From positions 1,984,001-2,048,000 of the forward strand of contig OZ243947.1 of NCBI GenBank assembly GCA_965214375.1: a stretch of 64,000 nucleotides of DNA, read 5' to 3'. The notes beneath the pieces are model-generated. The model did not search any database. It was not told where the DNA came from and saw nothing but the letters and a program-made list of their open reading frames with translations. Position 1 is the first letter of the stretch, and every line of letters starts with the position of its first letter. This DNA comes from Endobugula sp965214375. GTDB taxonomy: Bacteria > Pseudomonadota > Gammaproteobacteria > Pseudomonadales > Cellvibrionaceae. Both the position numbers and the translations under genes were made by a program. This document shows positions 37,566-46,245 of this stretch, piece after piece.

Positions 37566-38267
37566 CTACTGGCTGCTTACATGTTGTTGCAAGAGGCGAT
37601 TCAATATATCGGCAATATAACTTAAGAATAGCGTGCTCATACTGGAGCGATAATAATCGGTATCGCTATTAGCAATCGCTAAGACGCCTAAAGGTTTGCC
37701 AAAGGCTAATGGCGCAATCGCCGTTGATCCAATATCAGTATCTTGAAACAGCAACTGCTGTTCTTGAATATCTAACTGTCCGCAGATCGTTTTATTATTG
37801 CTGATAATCGTTCCCAAGATTGTTTGCGCAGTCTCTACAGGCATTTGCTGCACTTTATCGTTGCCAGATAAAATAGTTTGACGATTATCTTCTGTAAATA
37901 AAATTAGCGACGTAAACTCAATCTCAAAATCATTATCAAAACTGTACAGTAAGGCATCGATAAGATCATTAATATCTTTTGCTTCCAGCAGATTTAGAAT
38001 TAAGCGTTTGGTTTTTTCAAACAACACATCATTACGTCGTGCATTATCCACGAGTGATTGTAATCGCTGTTGAAACTCATTATTGCGTTCGCGCAGTATA
38101 CTCACTTGTTTCTCAACCAAAGAAATGGCACCACCTGTTTGATGAGGTAATTTCAGGTCAGCCAACAGTGAAGGGTTGCGAATAAAAAAATCTTTATGCT
38201 GACACAAGTACTGAACAATGTCGTCATCGGTGAGTGGTAACGTTGTGTCAGCCAATTTATTGCTCAT
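37566..38267 (-). CDS. DUF484 family protein (GAF-like)
   Basis: The 233-residue protein starts with a DUF484-type N-terminus (DDDIVQYLCQHKDFFIRNPSLL) and has a coiled-coil segment near residues 50-75 (LVEKQVSILRERNNEFQQRL). A GAF-like domain follows, ending SSMSTLFLSYIADILNRLL. It always accompanies dapF and xerC in this class; its biochemical role is not established. Confidence 0.9.
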   Translation of the reverse strand: MSNKLADTTLPLTDDDIVQYLCQHKDFFIRNPSLLADLKLPHQTGGAISLVEKQVSILRERNNEFQQRLQSLVDNARRNDVLFEKTKRLILNLLEAKDINDLIDALLYSFDNDFEIEFTSLILFTEDNRQTILSGNDKVQQMPVETAQTILGTIISNNKTICGQLDIQEQQLLFQDTDIGSTAIAPLAFGKPLGVLAIANSDTDYYRSSMSTLFLSYIADILNRLLQQHVSSQ

Positions 38268-38296
38268 AGTGTTGAAATACCTTTTTTCTATTTTTA

Positions 38297-38318
38297 GAGG
38301 CCTGCGTACAAAGGCCTC
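38297..38318. other. Hairpin between dapF and the DUF484 gene
   Basis: GAGGCCT, an 8-base loop and AGGCCTC. No T-run follows on the strand of the genes (minus), so I do not call it a terminator; it may be a processing or stability element. Confidence 0.4.
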
Positions 38319-38319
38319 G

Positions 38320-39168
38320 TTATATCTTTATATACCCATGAAAAACATTGGCAGCAGGCCCTGTCATCATAACCGGATGCCCTTCGCCTTGCCAGCGAAT
38401 CTGTAACTGGCCGCCGGGTAAATTAACAGCAACCGTTTTATCCAGTAAGCCTTGTAATTGCCCGGTAACGACAGCTGCACAAGCCCCAGTTCCACAGGCC
38501 AGCGTTTCACCTGCACCACGCTCATAGACACGTAAATTAATTTCTGAGCGCGACAGTATCGCCATAAAACCGGCATTAACCCGGTTGGGAAAATGGTGAT
38601 GCGATTCAATCAATGGCCCTAAGGTGGCAACATCTGCCGTGGCAGTATCTTCAACCTGTGTCACCGCATGCGGATTGCCCATAGATACCGCACCGATGTT
38701 CAACATTTGATTGTTGACCTCTAACGAGTAAGTTAACGCCTGGTGATCTGCTGTAAAAGGAATGTTGTCAGGATGCAACTCAGGTGCTCCCATATCAACG
38801 GTGACATTGCCATCTTTGGCAACGTGTAAGACCAGAATTCCACACATGGTTTCGACACGGATAGTGCTTTTCCCGGTCAGCTTTTTATCGCGCACGAATT
38901 TGGCAAAACAGCGTGCACCATTGCCACAATTTTCAACTTCAGAGCCATCAAAATTAAAGATTTGATAGTAAAAATCATTTTCCGGTTGCTGAGGTGCACG
39001 CACAATCAATACTTGATCACAGCCCACGCCAAAACGTCGATCTGCAATATTGCGCACCTGTTCGGCGCTCAGATCAACTCTTTGATCGATGCTGTCAATG
39101 ACCACAAAATCGTTGCCAATGCCGTGCATTTTTGTAAAGCGTATGCGTTTTGTCATAGGGCGCGCCAT
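38320..39168 (-). CDS. dapF: Diaminopimelate epimerase
   Basis: DapF makes meso-diaminopimelate for lysine and peptidoglycan. Both catalytic cysteines are visible: ENCGNGARCFA and LACGTGACAA. The start is either ATG 39168 (MARPMTKRIRF) or ATG 39156 (MTKRIRFTKMHGIGND); frames further upstream fall inside lysA. It follows the lysA stop by 4 bp, so the two are probably coupled. Confidence 0.95.
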   Translation of the reverse strand: MARPMTKRIRFTKMHGIGNDFVVIDSIDQRVDLSAEQVRNIADRRFGVGCDQVLIVRAPQQPENDFYYQIFNFDGSEVENCGNGARCFAKFVRDKKLTGKSTIRVETMCGILVLHVAKDGNVTVDMGAPELHPDNIPFTADHQALTYSLEVNNQMLNIGAVSMGNPHAVTQVEDTATADVATLGPLIESHHHFPNRVNAGFMAILSRSEINLRVYERGAGETLACGTGACAAVVTGQLQGLLDKTVAVNLPGGQLQIRWQGEGHPVMMTGPAANVFHGYIKI

Positions 39169-39172
39169 AGTG

Positions 39173-40420
39173 TCAGGGCAGTAACTGCTCTCCTCGTAGT
39201 AAGTCGTCAACAGATTCGCGTTCCCGAATAACATGAACCTTATCGCGATCAATCATTAATTCAACCGGTCTGCCACGGCTATTGTAATTGGAACTCATGG
39301 TAAAACCATAGGCACCGGATGACATTAGCGCGAGTACATCACCTTCAGATAATGCCAGCTCACGATCTTTTGCTAAAAAATCGCCTGTCTCACAAACTGG
39401 GCCAACCAAATCCCATCGAGCAGACTCTGCCGTTGATGCCTCTTGCAACGGTAACACCCCTTGCCAAGCCTGATAGAGTGATGGGCGAATATTATCGTTC
39501 ATGCCCGCATCAATAATGGCAAAGTTTTTATGGTCAGTAGGCTTTAAAAATTCCACTGTTGTTAACAGTACACCCGCATTGGCCGCAATCGAGCGACCCG
39601 GTTCAAAAGACAGCGATAAATTTCGGTCTGAAATTTTATCTTTAACCGCCGCAATATAGTCTGCAATGGATGGGGGCGTTTCATCGTTATACACCACGCC
39701 AATACCGCCACCCAAATCCAGATGATCAATGGTAATACCCGTATCCCCAAGGCGATCAATCAGGCGTAATACACGATCTAGGGCATCCAAAAAAGGGTCA
39801 ATCTCGGTGAGCTGTGAACCGATATGGCAATCAACCCCTTTAATGTGCAGATGCTCCAGTGACGCTGCATACTGATAAATATCAACCGCCTGTTCAATAT
39901 CAACCCCAAACTTGTTTTCTTTTAAGCCTGTGGAAATATACGGGTGAGTGTTGGCATCAACGTCAGGATTTACGCGTAAAGATACCGGTGCGCGTAACCC
40001 CATATCGCCGGCCACTTGATTCAGGCGTGCCAATTCAGATCTGGATTCCACATTAAAGCAATAAATACCCAGCGCCAATGCGCGGCGCATTTCGGCGGCG
40101 GTTTTGGCAACCCCGGAGAACACCACACGCTGTGGATTACCGCCAGCGCGAACAACACGCTCCAGTTCACCCACAGAAACAATATCAAAGCCAGCCCCCA
40201 GTTTGGCCAGTACATTCAGTACCGCAATATTCGAATTGGCTTTTACGGCATAACAAATCATACCAGGATGCGAACCCAGCGCATGTTGGTATGCAAGATA
40301 ATGACGAGTAAAAGCCACACGACTATACACATAAGCTGGTGTACCATAGTCAGCAGCCACCGATTGCAGCGGCACCTGTTCACACATAAGAGTGCCATTT
40401 TGATAATAAAAATCATTCAT
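39173..40420 (-). CDS. lysA: Diaminopimelate decarboxylase
   Basis: LysA converts meso-diaminopimelate to lysine. The start is ATG 40420 (MNDFYYQNGTL), 4 bp after the lptM stop. The PLP lysine is in CYAVKANSN, and HIGSQL, GGGIGV and the GPVCETGDFLA catalytic-cysteine segment are all present. The order lptM-lysA-dapF is conserved in gammaproteobacteria. Confidence 0.96.
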   Translation of the reverse strand: MNDFYYQNGTLMCEQVPLQSVAADYGTPAYVYSRVAFTRHYLAYQHALGSHPGMICYAVKANSNIAVLNVLAKLGAGFDIVSVGELERVVRAGGNPQRVVFSGVAKTAAEMRRALALGIYCFNVESRSELARLNQVAGDMGLRAPVSLRVNPDVDANTHPYISTGLKENKFGVDIEQAVDIYQYAASLEHLHIKGVDCHIGSQLTEIDPFLDALDRVLRLIDRLGDTGITIDHLDLGGGIGVVYNDETPPSIADYIAAVKDKISDRNLSLSFEPGRSIAANAGVLLTTVEFLKPTDHKNFAIIDAGMNDNIRPSLYQAWQGVLPLQEASTAESARWDLVGPVCETGDFLAKDRELALSEGDVLALMSSGAYGFTMSSNYNSRGRPVELMIDRDKVHVIRERESVDDLLRGEQLLP

Positions 40421-40424
40421 AACA

Positions 40425-40556
40425 CTACTTTTCAGCGGTTGCTGTGGCTTCGCTATCAGGCAAATACAGCGGGCCAGTTTGACCACAGCTGGCTAAAACC
40501 AGCACAGCGGCAATAAGGCTAATCAGTATATAATGTCTGCGCATAAGCTTAACCAT
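40425..40556 (-). CDS. lptM: LPS translocon maturation lipoprotein LptM (YifL-like)
   Basis: A tiny lipoprotein of about 43 residues with signal peptide and lipobox VLASC followed by GQTGPLYLPD, the signature of this family. It helps disulphide maturation of the LptD LPS translocon by homology to E. coli. ATG 40556 or 40544 is the start; the longer frame to 40622 crosses the promoter region of the neighbour. Confidence 0.85.
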   Translation of the reverse strand: MVKLMRRHYILISLIAAVLVLASCGQTGPLYLPDSEATATAEK

Positions 40557-40609
40557 TGATTTTATTGAAAAATTGAGCGTAGTATAACCAAGAACGAGAG
40601 TAGATAAAA

Positions 40610-41146
40610 ATGAATATCTCACTGATTTATCTGATAGGTATTGTAGGTTGGCTAGTATTCTGGTGGTTTGTAGTCACCCCAGCGGAAATACGCCAAAACA
40701 AATTGCTCTGGGTGCCCTTTATCCTGTGCTTGTTTTTTCTCTGTGCCAATATGGTGATCAGTGGCAGTGATTCCTATGTGTCACACATTGAGTTGGAAGA
40801 GTCGTTGTTTCATGTTCTGGATTCGCGTGCCGGTCTTGCCATTAAGGCGACGGCCAGTGTGCTAGTGGTGGCATCGATTATTTAGGGAGTCAGCGTAAAA
40901 CGCTTGCCGCGTTTATTTATTATGCTGGAATCCTATGCATTTATTGCCTTGATCGGTTTAATGTCGCCCATTACATGGATTCCGACCAATGCACCAGACA
41001 TGCTAATGCCATTGCGGCATATGCAAACGGTACCCTTTCTCTGGGGGCTGTTTCTTGCCGTAGCCGGTATTGTTGTCTTACTACAGGACGTGAATCATGT
41101 ATTTTTGGAGCATATGACAGAAGAAAACGATAAAAAATCACAATAG
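40610..41146 (+). pseudogene. Four- to five-helix membrane protein interrupted by TAG
   Basis: Segments 40610-40885 and 40904-41146 are in the same frame, and the bases between them (GVSVKRLP) are open. A single TAG at 40883-40885 therefore splits one protein of about 178 residues. Hydrophobic helices lie at about residues 4-22, 32-50 and 82-95, and two more after the stop (SYAFIALIGLM and FLWGLFLAVAGIVVLL). A TTG or TGG to TAG change would explain it. The protein family was not recognised. The IS1595-like element starts 30 bp downstream. Confidence 0.65.
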
Positions 41147-41244
41147 GTAAAAACCAACCTATTACAATATTTTTTAACGTAATGTCTTAGTTTAAGGTAG
41201 TGGTTTTAATAAAAGGCCAGCGCCTTGGCCTCTTTCATAACCAT

Positions 41245-42160
41245 TTACAAATCAAGCTCTAGCGTGTCTCCGTATTTAGGCAGCGACCTATTTAATAATC
41301 TAGAAAAATCCCTGTCATTTGATGAAGCATCCATAAGAACCATAACCTTAGATATATGTTCTCTCAGTTCTGGTACGCCATGGTCACCTGTCAAATGCTG
41401 ATGATGCTTATTTTTTCTATACCCTTTTTCTGTTTTAGGGTTTATTTCTTTGAGCTTGTTCTTAATCCCAGGCGCTAACCTTGAATATACAATGTCATTT
41501 ATCCAATGACCAACGAAAGACGGTCTTTTTAAAGCCATATAGCTTGGTTGTCCCTTTATTTTTATAAGCTTTTCCCAGAATAAGTCTGGAAATGTTTTTG
41601 ACCACTTGCGAGCCTCATCAACTAAAAACTTATTGAGTATTTTTTGTAAAGCATCCTTTTCTCTGATTTCTTGATAACCAGTTACCTCATCTATTGCGGC
41701 GATTATCCCTGCTTTCGCAAAAGCGGAAGTGATTAATTGCGCTCGAAAAACTAAGCTTTTGTATTTATCCGGTAGTCGATCTTTATTATTAGCCTGTGTT
41801 ATCACATCGCACAAATCTATAAGCAGAGTAGCTTCAAAGGCTATTGCAAGTATTCCACCCCCTTCCTGGCCTTGTAAACCTTAAAGGCTCATCAAGAGCC
41901 ATGGCTAAATCATTGGAAACTAAAGATTTTATTTGCTTTTGTTGTAAAAAAGTACGCAATTTTGACCCATGGGTAGAAGCTTCACCACCAAACCCTATTG
42001 CAGATTGCCTTCCTCTTCCAGAAAACACCCTAGTTCCATTTTCCAACACATAGCATTCGATTTCTAAACTACCTATTTTTAATAGGTCATTTGGTGATCC
42101 CCATACAGCTTTTAAGACTTCCTTTTTAGCTAAATCCTGTTTCGTAATCTCTTTGCTCAT
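41245..42160 (-). pseudogene. P63C-domain protein with a +1 frameshift
   Basis: The N-terminal frame (42160 to 41834, MSKEITKQDLAKK) and the C-terminal frame (ending 41245) join if one base is removed from the run of five G (plus-strand C at 41858-41862). This restores GRGGILAIAFEATLLIDL. The C-terminal half (YKSLVFRAQLITSAFAKAGI, KRPSFVGHWINDIVYSRLAPG, DHGVPELREHISKVMVLM) is a P63C domain, found in phages and mobile elements and of unknown biochemical role. It starts 2 bp after the transposase stop, so it is a passenger gene of the element. Confidence 0.7.
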
Positions 42161-42162
42161 AA

Positions 42163-43061
42163 TTAAACTACCACAGCTCTAGATATAGTGTTATCAAAAA
42201 AATCTGACGGGTTGGTTTTACGGTTATTGAATCGATATGTAAATTCATCAAGGTATTTGTGCAAATGCTTAACGTTTACTTTGTGATATTGGCCTACTAT
42301 TCCACGCTTAACTAAAGCCCAAAATCCCTCAATAGTGTTTGTATGTATATTGCCATTAGCGTATTCATAAGAATGATTAACTTGCATGTGCTCCATGAAC
42401 TTCTTAACACTGCTATAACCTCTATATTCGTCCGTCATCAATGTAGTTTCTGATATATCCACATTTCCACGAATAAAACGATTAAGTGTCTTGGCATCCA
42501 TTTTTGATTGTTTATTTATGACTTTAGTAACTACCTTGCCGCCACGATCTACGGCGCCTACTACTGGAGTTTTCTTGGTTCCTCGGCCTCTTTTAGCTCC
42601 ACCTCCATTATTATCATCATCATTTTTCTTTGCTTGATTACGAGGTTTGCCGCCCACGTAGGTTTCATCCATTTCTACGATTCCTTTTAGCAATTCACCT
42701 TGATAAGTCATAGCCTCACGAATTTTCATAGTAATACGCCAAGCGGTGTTTTTATTGACCTCAAGGTCTCTTGCTAGTTGTCTTGCAGATAGTCCCTTTT
42801 TGGCATTTAGCATAAGAGATACAGCTAAAAACCATTTCTGCAATGGTAAAGTAAATGAGTCTGATGAAAGATAGTGCCAACAGTAACACTAAAAGAAGTA
42901 TTGCAATTATTGCAATGGTAGCGGTATGTATCTTTTAAAGGTGTTTGATTGATAGATTCACAGTAAGGGCATTTAGGGGTGTTATTCCATTTACATTGTT
43001 CTAAATGTTTAATACAAGAATCTTGAGTAGGGAATTTTTGAAAAATCTGTATAATATTCAT
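42163..43061 (-). pseudogene. IS1595-family (ISXO2-like) transposase with a 5-bp duplication
   Basis: Start at ATG 43061 (MNIIQIFQKFP). A zinc ribbon (CPYC ... YHCNNC) is followed by SFSVTVGTIFHQTHL. There the frame breaks at a tandem GTAAA-GTAAA (plus strand 42846-42855). Removing one copy restores THLPLQKWFLAVSLML. The rest has the IS1595 DDE core: MDETYVGGK, TLMTDEYRGY and NTIEGFWALVKR. An Asn/Asp-rich linker is encoded between the first two. Transposition from this copy is not expected. Confidence 0.85.
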
Positions 43062-43181
43062 AAGGTCAGTTCCAGTAGTTATTGTTAAGAGCGCCAACTC
43101 ATTAACCACTATTGTAACTGGCCTTTTTACTATGTCAATAGATAGCTGCTACCTTAAAATAAGACATTACGTTTTTTTTGT

Positions 43182-43194
43182 TATTATACGCGCC
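43182..43194 (+). promoter_or_regulatory. Promoter-like TATTATACGCGCC
   Basis: Identical to the string upstream of crc (6362-6374). It lies about 100 bp before the 43291 gene, just outside the IS element, so it may drive the exported-protein/Rhs gene group. Confidence 0.45.
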
Positions 43195-43290
43195 ACGCGC
43201 TAATCTTTATCGACAGGTTTTACGGAAAATCATCAATAAGATAACAAGCAGGCAAAAACTACAGGTAAGATAGTTAGGATAGAGGTTCGT

Positions 43291-43746
43291 ATGGAAAAAG
43301 TACTTCCTATAAAAAATATCATCATCGTTATACTCTCAGTATGTCTACTGGCAGTCATCAGTTTATTTTTTTATTCTGAATATCAATCGTCATCTCAAAA
43401 CAAATCAAGCCTGACACACAATTCGAACGTCGGTTTATCCCCGTCGATCGTTGCAAACGAAAAAATCTCTGCGCCTAAAACAGAAGCTGCACAAGCGGCT
43501 GATCAACAGCCCGACAAATCATTACCCGTGCCTGCGCATCAACTCAAAAAGCTGATCGCCGAATCAAAAAACGCTGATGCGCTGGATAAAAAAATTGCCG
43601 ATGCGAATAAAGCTATCGCCGTTATAGAGCAGCAATTACCCACGGAACAGCAAAATATTACCAACTCTGAACCTGACCCCGAACAACAATCAACAGCACT
43701 GGATAAACGCATTCAGCATATCCGCAATCATCTGGAAAAAAATTAA
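43291..43746 (+). CDS. Uncharacterised single-pass membrane protein
   Basis: 151 residues with one membrane helix at residues 9-28 (IIIVILSVCLLAVISLFFY) and a polar periplasmic part rich in Q, K, A and P, ending in predicted coiled coil (about residues 85-150). No family was recognised. It is 41 bp upstream of the small Cys protein and precedes the Rhs gene on the same strand, so it may belong to the same transcription unit. Confidence 0.6.
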   Translation: MEKVLPIKNIIIVILSVCLLAVISLFFYSEYQSSSQNKSSLTHNSNVGLSPSIVANEKISAPKTEAAQAADQQPDKSLPVPAHQLKKLIAESKNADALDKKIADANKAIAVIEQQLPTEQQNITNSEPDPEQQSTALDKRIQHIRNHLEKN

Positions 43747-43787
43747 TCACACGTTTATTTATTTTTACTTAACAAGGAAATAGCACT

Positions 43788-44162
43788 ATGAAAAAACTAA
43801 CAACACTTTTAGCACTTATGGCATCGCTAACATTTTTTTGCTCGTCGGCATTGGCGGTGGAAGCTGAAGGGACGATAGAGGAGGTGAGAGTTTGTTGATC
43901 GAACAATCAACATTGGAGCCATTACACATTTGTTAAATTTTCTGATGGACAATGGATATCTTTTTCGACGAATTATGGCGTCAGTGGCGATTACGATGAT
44001 AATGCTTCATTATCACTGATTATGACTGCTTATACTGCTCGGTATAAAGTTAAAGTTAAGGCAAGCGCAGGTTCAAATACGCTTTGTGGTATTACAAGTG
44101 CAGCAGGATTTCACAATACAAAAGATGATTATGTTGCATTGATAGAATACTCACAACCATAA
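43788..44162 (+). pseudogene. Small exported protein with an internal TGA
   Basis: ATG 43788 behind ACAAGGAAA encodes a clear signal peptide (LLALMASLTFFCSSALA) and then EGTIEEVRVC, at which point TGA occurs at 43896-43898. The same frame continues open to TAA 44160 (FVKFSDGQWISF, ASLSLIMTAYTARYKVKVKAS, CGITSAAGFHN). The full product would be about 124 residues with two conserved-looking cysteines, one just before the stop and one in TLCGIT. A TGG or TCA codon at the stop would restore it. I know of no function; its place before an SpvB/Rhs gene suggests a linked exported factor. Confidence 0.65.
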
Positions 44163-45180
44163 AACACTAAACCATTATTAATACTTTTTGCCTCTGAACA
44201 ATAGTATTCAGAGGCCTACTAACGCCGTTTAAAGGAATAATCCTATGTTTACCCGGGTCGCTACTGTTTGTCGTTTATTGTTGACTGGTTCATTTCTGTT
44301 TACCCCATGGGTGGCAGCAACCACCACGGTTACCGGTTCCATCCCGGCAGAGTTTTCTGTCAGTGGTGGGCAAGCCAGTTATTCAATTCCCATTCAAGGC
44401 GCGCCCGGTCGCGGTGGTATGAAACCGGATTTATCCATTAATTATAGCGGTGGCGGCAATGGTGTTCTCGGCGTTGGCTGGAGTCTTGGCGGCCTGTCTG
44501 CCATTACCCGTTGCCCACGAACCATTGTGCAAGACGGCGCTGTTGGTGGTATTAATTTTGATGCCAATGACCGTTATTGTCTCGATGGGCAAAGCTTAAT
44601 TCCCGTCAATGGTAGTAACGGTGGCGTAGGCACAGAATATAAAACCGAAGTCAATGGTTATTCACACATCAAATCTTACGGCGGCTCTACTAACAACCCC
44701 GATTACTGGGTTGCTAAAACCAAAGCCGGGCAGGTGATTACCTTTGGTGATGATGCTAACTCAACAAGTAGTGCCTCACTCACATTTCCGCAAGCAACAA
44801 CGTCGTGGACAGTAAAAGAAATTAATGACACCACGGGCAATAACCCGATTACTTATACATACTCTATTGATCAAAATACACAGTATTTAGAAGAGGTAAG
44901 TTATACGGGTGGTAAAGTTAATTTGTCGTATGAGGTTCGACCTGATGTCAGCGATAGTTATTATGCAGGCCAAAATATTACATTAGAAAAACGACTAAAT
45001 CATGTAAAAGCGTACCATAACGCAGCGCTGACAACTGAGTATGGATTCAATTATATTACAAGTGGTATTCGTGATCGTTCCGTTTTGTCATCAGTTATTC
45101 AATGTAATGGTGATAATCAATGTCTTTCTCCATTACATTTTAGTTGGAGTGATATTGGTTCTAACAGTTTTGAAGCTTCA

Positions 45181-46245
45181 GGAGATTGGACAAGTACAAC
45201 AAAGGATGGGGTTACTGTTGTTGGTAACGCGGATGTTGATGGTGATGGATTAAGTGATTTAGTCTTGCAATATGATTATAGTGGCACACGTTATTGGCCA
45301 GCATACTTGTCGACTGGATCGAGTTTTGAATTAGTCAGCAGTGCAGCAAGGACAACGACAGCCGATGTTACCGTTGTCGGTAATGCGGATGTGAATGGCG
45401 ATGGTTTGGCCGATTTAATTTTGCAATATGATCACAGCGGTAAACGCCGTTGTCAAGCACGCTTGTCGACGGGTTCAACCTTTGCGGTTTCAGATGACTG
45501 GACGAGTACGAGCACCGCAAATGTTAGCGTTGTAGGTATGAGTGATGTCAATGGTGATGGTCTGGCAGATTTGATATTGCAATATGATTATAACGGCACA
45601 CGTTACTGGCCAGTATATTTATCCACCGTATCAAGTTTTGAATTAAGTGGTAGTGCAGCAAGGACAACGACAGCGAATGTTATTGTGGTAGGTAATGCGG
45701 ATGTGAACGGTGATGGTTTAGCCGATTTAATTTTGCAATATGATCACAGCGGTAAACGCCGTTGGCAAGCACGCCTGTCGACGGGTTCAACCTTTGCTGC
45801 TTAAAACGATTGGACGAGTACGAGCACTGCAAATGTTAGCGTTGCAGGTATGAGTGATGTCAATGGCGATGGTCTGGCAGATTTAATCTTGCAATATGAT
45901 TATAGTGGCACACGTTATTGGCCAGCATACTTGTCGACTGGATCGAGTTTTGAATTAGTCAGCAGCGCAGCAAGGACAACGACAGCAGATGTTACCGTTG
46001 TCGGTAATGCGGATGTAAATGGCGATGGCTTGGCCGATTTAATGTTGCAATATGACCATGATGGCCAACGCCGTTGGCAAGCACGATTATCAACCGGTTC
46101 AACCTTTGCTGCTGCAAACGATTGGAAAACTACAGGTACCGCCAATGTTGATGTGGCTGGTTTAAGTGATGTTACTGGCGATGGCCAGCCAGACTTAATA
46201 CTGCAGTATGATCATAGCGGCAAACGTCGTTGGCAGCCACGAGTG
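45181..46245 (+). repeat. 312-bp tandem repeats within the Rhs gene
   Basis: Units begin at 45181, 45493, 45805 and 46117 (last partial). Each encodes 104 residues made of two 52-residue VCBS-like halves (DVNGDGLADLILQYD). The GAGTTTTGAATTA segment recurs at 45321, 45633 and 45945, an exact 312-bp period. Units 1 and 3 are particularly alike, suggesting recent recombination or conversion. One internal TAA closes unit 2. Confidence 0.9.

Larger units (their letters stand above)
41176..43173. mobile_element. Decayed IS1595-family element with P63C passenger gene
   Basis: Ends are 25-bp inverted repeats at 41176-41200 and 43149-43173 (one mismatch; outer bases AACGTAATGTCTTA), and a secondary inverted match AAAAGGCCAG at 41211-41220 / 43118-43127. 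The element is about 2.0 kb and carries the transposase and a P63C-domain gene, both frameshifted. Both flanks are T-rich; I cannot see an exact 8-bp target duplication. Confidence 0.75.

Noticed and set aside
38297..38318. Terminator for dapF
   Set aside because: The hairpin is not followed by a T-run on the minus strand and lies before a co-directional gene.
41176..43173. Integron or phage origin of the P63C region
   Set aside because: There is no integrase, no attC-like series and no phage structural gene. Inverted ends and an IS1595 transposase explain it.
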